Positions 25,034 to 33,041 of a stretch of DNA of 64,000 nucleotides are shown piece by piece (within the stretch, counting starts at the first letter, position 1; every line of letters begins with the position of its first letter). The stretch is from Streptomyces sp. R302 (GTDB lineage: Bacteria; Actinomycetota; Actinomycetes; Streptomycetales; Streptomycetaceae). The stretch is from assembly GCF_012927245.1 (NCBI RefSeq), contig NZ_JABBGE010000003.1:620001-684000 (forward strand). The letters run 5' to 3'. The notes under the pieces are model-generated. The model ran no database searches. It was not told the origin of the DNA and worked only from the letters and a program-made list of their open reading frames with translations. The position numbers and the translations under genes are program-made.

Positions 25034-26109
25034 TGGCCGACGAGCGGTACCAGTGGCTCGATCCCGATGCCGCGGAGCGGCTGCTCCGGGGTGAGCCCGT
25101 CGACCCCGCAGACCCCGCGGACCCCGTCGCCCGCACCGGGGCCGCGGCCCTCGCCGACGCCCTCGACACCGTCCGCGTCCCCGCCGCCCCCGCCCCCGGC
25201 GTACCGCTCGCCGGCGAAGAGGCCGCCCTCGCCGCCTTCCGCACCGCCACCACCGCCCGCGCGGCAGCCGCCGCCCGCACGGCGGCCCCCGGCGCGGCCC
25301 GCCGCTGGGGACGCTCCCTGCGGTACGGGCTCGCCGCCGCGCTCGCCGCCGTCACCGTCGGCGGGGTCGCCGTCGCCGCCGGCACCGGGGTCCTCCCGCT
25401 GGTCGACCGCGAACCGTCCCGTACGGCCACCGCCGCCGACCCCGCGATCCCGACCGGCGACCCGGGCGAACCCACCGCCGGAATCGAACGCCGCCCGGAC
25501 CCGTCCCGGAACGCGGACCCGGACCGGCCCACCACCACGCCCGCCCCCGGCACCAGCCCCACGGCCGGGCCCGAGGACGGCACCTCCGCGACCCCCCGCC
25601 CCGGCGCCACCCCCTCCGGCGAGCGCTCCGGCGAGCGCTCCGGCCGCGACGAGGGCGACGCCGCCGACAGCCGCGACGCCGGCACCCGCGAGGCCAGGAC
25701 CAGCGCCTGCCGCGAGTACCGCGCCGGCCGCCTCGACGACGCCGGCCGCGAACGGCTCTCCGCCGCCCTGCGCGCCGACGAGTCCCTCCGCGCCTACTGC
25801 GACGCCCTCCTCGGCCCCGCCACGGAGAAGGCCGACGGAGGGAAGGCCGACGGAGGGAAGGCGGAAGACGACGCGGAGAACGGCGACCAGGGCAAGGGCG
25901 GGGACAGGGACGAGGAAGGCCGGGAGACCGGCACGGACCTCGGCCGCGGCACCGTCCCCTCCCCCTCCGACCCCAGCCGCAAGCGCGGCCGCGGCGGCAG
26001 CACGGACAAGCCCGACCCGAAGGACCGGCCCAAAGCCAAGCCGAGGGCGAAGACGCAGGTCACAGCGGTTTCGCAGCGGCCCGCGGCAGCCGCGGCGACG
26101 CGGGTGTGA
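25033..26109 (+). CDS. Single-pass membrane protein coupled to the ECF sigma factor (putative anti-sigma or partner)
   Basis: 358 residues: an N-terminal cytosolic part of ~95 residues (MADERYQWLDPDAAERLLRG...), one transmembrane helix (YGLAAALAAVTVGGVAVAAGTGVL near 105-128), then a long, low-complexity, charged extracellular region with a conserved-looking two-Cys segment (ACREYRAGRLDDAGRERL ... LRAYC). No zinc-binding HxxxCxxC anti-sigma motif is present, so it would be a non-ZAS type. A 15 bp in-frame duplication near 25830-25860 encodes ADGGK twice. Role inferred from coupling and topology. Confidence 0.7.
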   Translation: MADERYQWLDPDAAERLLRGEPVDPADPADPVARTGAAALADALDTVRVPAAPAPGVPLAGEEAALAAFRTATTARAAAAARTAAPGAARRWGRSLRYGLAAALAAVTVGGVAVAAGTGVLPLVDREPSRTATAADPAIPTGDPGEPTAGIERRPDPSRNADPDRPTTTPAPGTSPTAGPEDGTSATPRPGATPSGERSGERSGRDEGDAADSRDAGTREARTSACREYRAGRLDDAGRERLSAALRADESLRAYCDALLGPATEKADGGKADGGKAEDDAENGDQGKGGDRDEEGRETGTDLGRGTVPSPSDPSRKRGRGGSTDKPDPKDRPKAKPRAKTQVTAVSQRPAAAAATRV

Positions 26110-26206
26110 CACTTTCGGGCCCGTCGGCGCAGTACTGAGTGAGCCGACTGGTCATCGGCCGCGCAGAGAGCCGGGGTTCCCCCCGTACCTACGGCTCCGC
26201 GCACCC

Positions 26207-26245
26207 GGCGCGGGTGGGGCACGTTCCCCCGGCCCCACCCGCGCC
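26207..26245. terminator. Bidirectional hairpin terminator
   Basis: GGCGCGGGTGGGGC (26207-26220) pairs with GCCCCACCCGCGCC (26232-26245) between convergent genes. Confidence 0.85.
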
Positions 26246-26281
26246 CCTTCTCCTCTCCCGTCCCGCTGCCCGACCCATCCG

Positions 26282-27202
26282 CTACCAGTGGACGACGACC
26301 TTGTCGCCGACCTTCACCTGGTCGAAGAGGGCCGCGATCTTCGCCCGGTCACGGACGTTCACGCAGCCGTGCGAGGCCCCGTTGTAGCCGCGGGCCGCGA
26401 AGTCCGCCGAGTAGTGCACCGCCTGGCCGCCGCTGAAGAACATCGCGTACGGCATGGGCGTGTGGTAGATCGTCGACGTCCACTTCTCCGCCTTCCAGCC
26501 CACCGCGAAGGTGCCCTCACGCGTCGGCGTGTTCTCCGAGCCGAAGCGCACGTCCATCGACGACACCACCTGCCCGTCGATCATCCAGGCCAGCGTCCGG
26601 CTCTCCTTGCTGATGCAGAGCACCCGGCCCTTCATGCAGCGCGCGTCCGGGGTGTCCAGCTTGTTGGTGGTGGACGGCTTCAGCTCGTCCGCCGTCGGCT
26701 TCTTCGACATGCCGAGCAGCCGCTGCCAGGTCGTCTCGTCCACCGAGCCCGTCGCGGGCAGCCCCCGCTTCTTCTGGAAGGCCGCGACGGCCTTCCCCGT
26801 GATCGAGCCGTAGAAGCCGGTGGGCGCCCGGTCGAAGTAGTCGAGCTGCCGCAGCCGCGCCTGGAGCTCCCGCACCCGCTCGTTCTCGTCGCCGTCCTTC
26901 ATGAGGATCTTCACGGCGGGCGTGGGGGCGGGAGACGACGGCTTGGAGTCCGACCCGCCGGACGACGCCGAAGCACTGGGCGTGGGCGTGGGGGTGTGCG
27001 TGGGCGTGGGGGTGGAGGTGGGCGACGCGGCGCTGCTCGCCGGCGCGGGCGTGCTGGTGGCCGGGACAGGCGCCTGGGACGTCGGCCCCCCGGACCCGGC
27101 CCCGCTCCCGGACCCGGCCGCCTGGGCCGTACAGCCCGTGGCGACGAGCGCGACGGCGGCGGTCGCGAGCACGGCTCTGCGTATGACGGACGAACGCTTC
27201 AT
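26282..27202 (-). CDS. L,D-transpeptidase lipoprotein with peptidoglycan-binding domain
   Basis: 306 residues: lipoprotein signal with lipobox VATGC, a Thr/Pro/Ser linker of ~70 residues, a PG_binding_1 domain (VRELQARLRQLDYFDRAPTG ... KAVAAFQKKRGL) and a YkuD domain ending in the catalytic motif HGCVNVR. It forms 3-3 crosslinks or anchors proteins in the wall outside the membrane. The ATG at 27202 with upstream GGGGGG is chosen over a 40-residue longer frame. Confidence 0.92.
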   Translation of the reverse strand: MKRSSVIRRAVLATAAVALVATGCTAQAAGSGSGAGSGGPTSQAPVPATSTPAPASSAASPTSTPTPTHTPTPTPSASASSGGSDSKPSSPAPTPAVKILMKDGDENERVRELQARLRQLDYFDRAPTGFYGSITGKAVAAFQKKRGLPATGSVDETTWQRLLGMSKKPTADELKPSTTNKLDTPDARCMKGRVLCISKESRTLAWMIDGQVVSSMDVRFGSENTPTREGTFAVGWKAEKWTSTIYHTPMPYAMFFSGGQAVHYSADFAARGYNGASHGCVNVRDRAKIAALFDQVKVGDKVVVHW

Positions 27203-27404
27203 GGTGGCCCCCCGGGGAACTCGACTGTGCCCATAGGGATGCTTCCCGCGCGCCCGCGGTTGCGCACCCACGCGGGCGAAGCGTCGATGTTGTGAGGAAG
27301 GTCCCAGCCTGCTGGCCTCCACCGGACAGCGCGCCCGCCGCTACAGTCCGTCGCGAGGGTCGGTACACGGAGCGCGGCAGTACATCACACGGGAGGCACA
27401 GCAC

Positions 27405-28985
<1,581 letters not shown>

Positions 28986-29107
28986 CCGTCGGACGATCGT
29001 GCGCTGATTTTCCGCTGATCATCCGCCCGTTGAAACTTAAAGCGGAGTGTCGTACCGGTGTGCAGCCGTACCGGTAAAACACTCAGCGTTTGACCTGCGG
29101 AAACGCG

Positions 29108-29142
29108 ACGGCCCCGCCTCCCAGTCAGGGACGCGGGGCCGT
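29108..29142. terminator. Bidirectional hairpin terminator
   Basis: ACGGCCCCGC (29108-29117) pairs with GCGGGGCCGT (29133-29142) between the mutase gene and the convergent DUF397 gene. Marks the last clearly conserved chromosomal gene before accessory DNA. Confidence 0.85.
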
Positions 29143-29153
29143 TCTGCGCCTGC

Positions 29154-29336
29154 TCAGTCAGCGAGGCCGGACGCGTACGCGGTGAACGATGACCATGCTG
29201 CCGGCGCCACGTTGAGCGTGCCCGCATCATGATCCTTCGTGTCCCGTACGAGGACGCGGGGCGTGTTGTCCGCCACCTCGACGCAGTTGTCGTTGGAGCC
29301 GCTGTACGTGCTCGTACGCCAGGCGGGTTCAGTCAT
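29154..29336 (-). CDS. DUF397 protein
   Basis: 60 residues matching the DUF397 family almost end to end: WRTSTYSGSNDNCVEVAD, VLVRDTKDHDAGTLNVAPAAWSSF. These small acidic proteins are encoded next to WhiJ-type regulators throughout Streptomyces and are thought to modulate them. Its start overlaps the end of the regulator gene by 8 bp, so both are cotranslated. Confidence 0.92.
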   Translation of the reverse strand: MTEPAWRTSTYSGSNDNCVEVADNTPRVLVRDTKDHDAGTLNVAPAAWSSFTAYASGLAD

Positions 29337-30138
29337 CGTGCGTCCCCAGTGCAGTGCGGATGATCTCTCGTGACGCCTCGATGCCCTCGGCCTCGGCGTG
29401 GAGCCGATCATAGATCCTCTGCCACGTGTCGACCTCGCTCGGATCCTGCATATACCGACCCGTGACGAACCCCTCGGTGTAGGCCGTACGCGTTCCGTCG
29501 TGAGCCGTCAGCAGGCTTATGGAGCCCGGGATCGAGGCTCGGCCCGTTCGGAGTACCTGAACGTGCAGGCGGGGCCGCTCCGAAGCGTCCAGGAGTGCGC
29601 CAAGCTGCTCGCGCATCACCTTGCGCGACCCTATAACTCGGTAGAGCGCCGCCTCATCCAGGATGACCCACAGCCACGGCGGGTCATCCCCCTTGAGTAC
29701 CTCTTGCCGCTCGATGCGTCGCGCGACGTCCGCGTCGACATCGGTTCGCTCGTCGGGGTCGGCTAGCAGCATGATCGCTCGCGCGTACTCCGGCGTCTGA
29801 AGAAGTCCCGGAACGACGAGAGAGTACTCATGGATGGAGCGGGCCCGGGTCTGGTCACGCAGGAAGCCAACTGCGTAGTCGCGATACGCGCTCTGCTCGC
29901 GGATCGTGAGGAGCGCGATTAGAGCACCGGCGAGGTCGAGAACGTCGTCGATGTTTCGGCCGAGCTTGAGGTCGGGCGGGGTCCCGCCCTCGATTTCGCT
30001 GATCTTCGTATCGCTGGTGAACACCTTTTTGGCAAGGTCGACTTGCCGCCACCCCTTGGTCTTTCTGGCCTCGCGAATCAGGTTGGCGATGAACGCCTCG
30101 ATGGATTCGCTCGGGTCGATCTCTTTTGCCGCTGGCAT
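29329..30138 (-). CDS. WhiJ/Scr1-type helix-turn-helix regulator (DUF5753)
   Basis: 269 residues: an Xre-type HTH in the first ~80 residues (IREARKTKGWRQVDLAKKVF TSD as the recognition part) and the DUF5753 domain (SLVVPGLLQTPEYARA, RIERQEVL, VLDEAALYR-like ILDEAALYRVIG, LRTGRASIPGSI). Such regulators pair with DUF397 proteins and control development or local accessory genes. ATG at 30138 has AGGA 9 nt upstream; the ATG at 30147 is too close. Divergent to the small genes at 30249. Confidence 0.9.
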   Translation of the reverse strand: MPAAKEIDPSESIEAFIANLIREARKTKGWRQVDLAKKVFTSDTKISEIEGGTPPDLKLGRNIDDVLDLAGALIALLTIREQSAYRDYAVGFLRDQTRARSIHEYSLVVPGLLQTPEYARAIMLLADPDERTDVDADVARRIERQEVLKGDDPPWLWVILDEAALYRVIGSRKVMREQLGALLDASERPRLHVQVLRTGRASIPGSISLLTAHDGTRTAYTEGFVTGRYMQDPSEVDTWQRIYDRLHAEAEGIEASREIIRTALGTHDD

Positions 30139-30248
30139 AGTCGCCATTCCTAGATCGCCGTCAGGAACCGAAATCCTTTCCAGGGTAGGCCGGTTGGCGG
30201 CAGGGTGAAGCCATTCCGGAGCACGCCCCGCAAGGAGGACCGCAGCCG

Positions 30249-30509
30249 ATGAGCACGCCTACGATCGCGCCGAGCACCGCGCCGCCCGCCACACCGCTGA
30301 TTCGCCCCGTGAGCACCGCCGAGGCCGGCGAGGTCTTTCGCGAGCTCCGGACCGCAATGGAGGCCGCCGGCTTCCCGACGCAGGGGCTCTACCGCGAGCA
30401 GCGGGGGACCCAGTACGGGCCCATGCACATCTTCGGATTGGGCGAGGTCACCGTCGCCGGGGCGAAGCGTCTGGCGGCGATCCTGCGGGCCACTCGGCGG
30501 CAGCCGTGA
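30249..30509 (+). CDS. Small hypothetical protein
   Basis: 86 residues: Ala/Pro/Thr-rich N-terminal ~20 residues, then a helical segment (STAEAGEVFRELRTAMEAAG) and a C-terminal GLGEVTVAGAKRLAAIL. Excellent ribosome site (AAGGAGG). Divergent from the WhiJ-type gene, hence a probable target of that regulator. Family not recognised. Confidence 0.65.
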   Translation: MSTPTIAPSTAPPATPLIRPVSTAEAGEVFRELRTAMEAAGFPTQGLYREQRGTQYGPMHIFGLGEVTVAGAKRLAAILRATRRQP

Positions 30510-30745
30510 GGTACCGCGTAGACGACGTCCTGACGGACGGGACGCGGGCCCTCGCGGGCCAGGTGCGCGCCGTGAACGGTGACCTCCTCACCCTGGCACG
30601 ACCCGGAGGCATGGAATGGACGGTGAACGCGGCCGACTGTTGGGCGGCGAGCCCGGAGGAGCGCGAGGCCCTGAATCCGAAGGGGGCAATCAGGCTGATC
30701 GGGGAGTGCCTCACTCCCGTACAGCCACCCTCGCACTGTTCCTGA
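30506..30745 (+). CDS. Small hypothetical protein
   Basis: 79 residues, predicted mostly beta in its first half (YRVDDVLTDGTRALAGQVRA), suggesting a small barrel. GTG start overlaps the preceding stop (GTGA), so it is translationally coupled to the 86-residue gene. Function unknown. Confidence 0.6.
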   Translation: MRYRVDDVLTDGTRALAGQVRAVNGDLLTLARPGGMEWTVNAADCWAASPEEREALNPKGAIRLIGECLTPVQPPSHCS

Positions 30746-30798
30746 CCTTCGTGGCCATCGGCGCCGGTGCCGCCGCACTTGCGATCCGCTTCACCTAG
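30706..30798 (+). CDS. Possible 30-residue membrane peptide
   Basis: A GTG at 30706, in another frame and overlapping the end of the previous gene, opens a 30-codon frame encoding a single hydrophobic helix (TLALFLTFVAIGAGAAALAI) flanked by Arg. Plausible as a short transmembrane peptide in the same transcript; too short to be sure. Confidence 0.4.
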   Translation: MPHSRTATLALFLTFVAIGAGAAALAIRFT

Positions 30799-30801
30799 CC
30801 G

Positions 30802-30833
30802 CCTCGCCCCGGATTGGAGCTTCCGGGGCGAGG
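30802..30833 (+). terminator. Hairpin terminator
   Basis: CCTCGCCCCGG (30802-30812) pairs with CCGGGGCGAGG (30823-30833), immediately after the small-gene operon. Confidence 0.8.
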
Positions 30834-30928
30834 TACCCGACCCGGCCCCGGGCGACCCGTTCCCAGCCCGGGGCCGACCGCAGCACCGCCGCCCCGACGT
30901 GTCCCCCGCTGCCGGGGCGGCGGCTCCA

Positions 30929-31027
30929 CCCCCAGTAGCTCAGTCAGGTAGAGCCCGACGGCGAAGTACCCAACTGTCTCCCATCGCCCCGTCGTCGACG
31001 ACCCCGGTTCGAGTCCGGGCATGGGGA
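30929..31027 (+). other. tRNA-like sequence with expanded anticodon arm (pseudo-tRNA)
   Basis: D-arm GCTC-AGTCAGGTA-GAGC (30938-30954), T-arm CCCGG-TTCGAGT-CCGGG (31003-31019), positions 8-9 TA, and a 7 nt acceptor pair CCCCCAG / CATGGGG with five of seven pairs. In place of a normal anticodon arm there is a ~39 nt hairpin (30956-30994: CGAC-GGCGA ... TCGCC-CC-GTCG) with a 19 nt loop, so no anticodon can be assigned. Probably a degenerate tRNA or tRNA mimic; it could also mark an attachment site. No CCA end is encoded. Confidence 0.6.
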
Positions 31028-31028
31028 C

Positions 31029-31062
31029 TCGGCCCCCCGGTTTCGGGGACGGCCGTTCCGAG
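31029..31062 (+). terminator. Hairpin after the tRNA-like sequence
   Basis: CTCGG (31028-31032) and an internal CGGCC/GGCCG stem around a CCCCGGTTTCGGGG core close before the ribosome site of the peptide gene. It would end a short transcript carrying the tRNA-like sequence, or be part of the leader of the peptide gene. Confidence 0.5.
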
Positions 31063-31086
31063 CACCACCCAACCGAAGGAGTGATC

Positions 31087-31230
31087 ATGTCGGGCAAGCA
31101 CGGCGGCGGTTCGGGCAGCGGATCCGGCGGCAGCCAGCAGGACGACAGCAACAGCGGCCGGCAGCACGGAGGCGGCGGCTCGGAGACGAGCGGCGGGAAC
31201 TCCTCCGACGGTTCCGGCCCCGCGAAGTAG
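31087..31230 (+). CDS. Gly/Ser-rich short peptide, putative RiPP (imiditide-type) precursor
   Basis: 47 residues, of which more than half are Gly or Ser; no signal peptide, no Cys. Asp occurs as QQDDSNSG in the middle and as SSDGSGPAK at the C-terminus; Asp-Gly is the dipeptide most prone to aspartimide formation. AAGGAG lies 7 nt before the ATG, and the methyltransferase gene starts 8 nt after the stop. Size, composition and the adjacent isoaspartate methyltransferase homologue are as in two-gene imiditide loci. The precursor role is an inference. Confidence 0.65.
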   Translation: MSGKHGGGSGSGSGGSQQDDSNSGRQHGGGGSETSGGNSSDGSGPAK

Positions 31231-31238
31231 GGGAGCAC

Positions 31239-32423
31239 GTGAGCACACGCGTAGAGGCGGCGGGCCCGGAGGGGCTCGCCGCCGCGCTCGTCGCATCGGG
31301 CGCACTGCAATCCGACTGGTTGCCCACGTACCGCGCCGTCCCACGGGCCCTGTTCGTCCCGGCCCGGGTCTGGCCCGGTATCCCCGAGGGCACCGAGCAA
31401 GGGTCGCTCGTCAACCGCGAGGCGGACCCCCGGGCGTGGCTCGGGGCCGTGTACTCGAACGTGCCGCTCACCACGCAGTGGGACCAGGGCGAGCACCAGG
31501 GCGACGAGAAGGGCACCACGCCGACGAGCAGCAGCTCGCTTCCGTCCATGGTGTTCGCGATGCTTGCCGACCTCGACGTCGAGGACGGGCACAGGGTGTT
31601 GGAGATCGGCACGGGGACCGGATGGAACGCGGCCCTCCTTGCGCACCGGCTCGGCGCTGAGAACGTCGTCAGCATCGAATACGACCCGGCCGTCGTCGAG
31701 CAGGCCCGGGAGAACCTCGCCGAGTTTGGGCGGCCGTCGCCGCTCGTCGTGACCGGCGACGGCCGGGAAGGGTTTGCCGACCGGGCACCGTACGACCGGG
31801 TGATCGCCACGGCGTCGGTCGGGGAGGTGCCGGCCGCGTGGATCGAGCAGATGGTCACTGGGGGCGTGATCGTCGCTCCTTGGGGGCCGCTGTACGGCGG
31901 CGAGGCCATTGTGCGCCTCACCGTCGGTGACGACGGGCACGCCCGGGGGCACTTCACCCGCTCGTCGGCGTTCATGCGGATCCGGCAGCAGTCGCCGGAG
32001 CTTCCCGAGCCGAATGCGTACTTCCGGGGCCGGAAGTGGCCAGCCGACGGGCAGCGCAGCATGACCACCCTGTCGCCCACGGCCCTTGACGGATGGGTCG
32101 AGCAGTTCATCATCGGGTTGCAGGTGCCCGGGGCGTTCTGGCGGACAGAGCGGTACGACGACGGGGCGTACACCCTGTGGACGTACGACCTCGACGGGAA
32201 GTCCTGGGCGTCAGCGGACTACGAGCCGGGGCACAGCCGGTTCGAGGTCGTGCAGGAAGGTCCCCGGCGCCTGTGGGACGAGGTCGAGGCTGCTTACCGC
32301 TGGTGGAACGGCAGGAGCCGGCCGGGGTTCGAGCGGTTCGGGTTGACGGTCGGGCCCCGGGGCACGATGGCGTGGCTCGATGACGAATCCTGCCCGGTGC
32401 CAGGCGCCGAGTGGCTTCGGTGA
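31239..32423 (+). CDS. Protein L-isoaspartate O-methyltransferase homologue, RiPP-associated type
   Basis: 394 residues, against about 220 for housekeeping PCMT. N-terminal part has the PCMT substrate-side segment (YRAVPRALFVP) and SSSSLPSMVFAML; SAM motif I is VLEIGTGTGWNAALLAHRLG at 120-139; then IEYDPAVV and VVTGDGREGF. A C-terminal extension of ~170 residues (from about RMRIRQQ; WTYDLDGKSWAS; RRLWDEVEAAYRWW) is typical of actinobacterial PIMTs next to peptide genes (graspetide, lanthipeptide and imiditide loci), where methylation of Asp drives aspartimide formation. GTG start. No ATP-grasp or LanM gene adjoins. Confidence 0.82.
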   Translation: MSTRVEAAGPEGLAAALVASGALQSDWLPTYRAVPRALFVPARVWPGIPEGTEQGSLVNREADPRAWLGAVYSNVPLTTQWDQGEHQGDEKGTTPTSSSSLPSMVFAMLADLDVEDGHRVLEIGTGTGWNAALLAHRLGAENVVSIEYDPAVVEQARENLAEFGRPSPLVVTGDGREGFADRAPYDRVIATASVGEVPAAWIEQMVTGGVIVAPWGPLYGGEAIVRLTVGDDGHARGHFTRSSAFMRIRQQSPELPEPNAYFRGRKWPADGQRSMTTLSPTALDGWVEQFIIGLQVPGAFWRTERYDDGAYTLWTYDLDGKSWASADYEPGHSRFEVVQEGPRRLWDEVEAAYRWWNGRSRPGFERFGLTVGPRGTMAWLDDESCPVPGAEWLR

Positions 32424-32438
32424 GGGCCCGGACATGAC

Positions 32439-32478
32439 GAAAGCGGCCCCACCCCCGGGAGGGGGTGGGGCCGCTTTC
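32439..32478. terminator. Very strong bidirectional terminator, end of phage late operon
   Basis: GAAAGCGGCCCCACCCCC (32439-32456) pairs perfectly with GGGGGTGGGGCCGCTTTC (32461-32478), an 18 bp stem with a 4 nt loop. It closes both the methyltransferase unit (plus) and the phage late operon (minus). Confidence 0.92.
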
Positions 32479-32505
32479 GCATCCCCGCGTGTGCGGGGAA
32501 CAAGA
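32479..32505 (-). other. Solitary type I-E CRISPR-repeat-like unit
   Basis: On the minus strand the sequence TTGTTCCCCGCACACGCGGGGATGCG reads like one Streptomyces type I-E repeat: 7 bp stem TCCCCGC/GCGGGGA, a 4 nt ACAC loop, 5' TT and 3' ATG flanks (compare E. coli TTCCCCGC-GCCA-GCGGGGAT). It is a single copy with no spacers, lying between the last phage gene's stop (32511) and the terminator (32478), so it would be transcribed at the 3' end of the late mRNA. Whether it is a functional solitary repeat or chance palindrome cannot be settled by reading. Confidence 0.55.
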
Positions 32506-32510
32506 ATGGG

Positions 32511-32774
32511 TTACCGCGTGGCGAGCTGCCACAGGGCCACCACGACGCCGGCGAGGGCGGTCAGGGCGGCGATGGACGCGAGGGGCCAGCGGGCGCGTTC
32601 GAGGGCGTCGAGGCGGGCCTCGTGGTCGGCGAGCTGCTTGTCGGTCTGGTCGCCACGCTGGACGAGCAGGGCGAGCGAGCCGTCGACGCGGGCGAACCCT
32701 GCTTCGAGGGCGCCCCGGAGCCGCTCCAGCTCGACGGCAACGGCGGCCGGATCGGACGGGGTGGGGATGGTCAC
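32511..32774 (-). CDS. XhlA-like membrane-associated phage protein (holin accessory)
   Basis: 87 residues: an N-terminal coiled-coil (ELERLRGALEAGFARVDGSL ... LADHEARLDALE) and one C-terminal transmembrane helix (PLASIAALTALAGVVVALWQL). This is the XhlA/haemolysin-like layout found next to holins. GTG start overlaps the holin stop by GTGA. Last gene of the late operon. Confidence 0.7.
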   Translation of the reverse strand: MTIPTPSDPAAVAVELERLRGALEAGFARVDGSLALLVQRGDQTDKQLADHEARLDALERARWPLASIAALTALAGVVVALWQLATR

Positions 32775-33004
32775 CGGCCGCCCCCGTTGTCGTCGACCAG
32801 GCCGAGGCCGAAGCGGTCGAGGAACACCTCGACCGAGGGCAGCGCCATGACGCGGGCGAGGCCGCCGGCGACGGCGAGGAAGCCGGCGACGTACGGCAGG
32901 GTCGCGGGGATGCCGGACGCGGCGACGATGCCGGGGGCGGCGACCGCGAGGGCGGCGGCGGCCTGGAGCAGGGTGCGGACGATGCGCTTCGTGGCGGCGG
33001 ACAT
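32771..33004 (-). CDS. Putative holin
   Basis: 77 residues with two hydrophobic segments (LLQAAAALAVAAPGIVAASG, LPYVAGFLAVAGGLARVMAL) and charged ends; located directly after the endolysin gene. Holins permeabilise the membrane and time lysis. ATG at 33004 follows CAGGAGGAA by 6 nt. Confidence 0.75.
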   Translation of the reverse strand: MSAATKRIVRTLLQAAAALAVAAPGIVAASGIPATLPYVAGFLAVAGGLARVMALPSVEVFLDRFGLGLVDDNGGGR

Positions 33005-33041
33005 GCGGGGTTCCTCCTGTGTGGGGGTTGGGTGGAGCGGG

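Noticed and set aside
27203..27404. Cobalamin riboswitch ahead of the acyl-CoA mutase gene
   Set aside because: No recognisable B12-box-like sequence or long structured leader; mutases are also not usual targets.
30929..31027. A functional tRNA with an assigned anticodon
   Set aside because: The anticodon arm cannot form a 5 bp stem with a 7 nt loop, and two acceptor pairs are broken.
32479..32505. A CRISPR array
   Set aside because: Only one repeat-like unit exists; no second copy or spacer within several hundred bases, so it is treated as a solitary unit.
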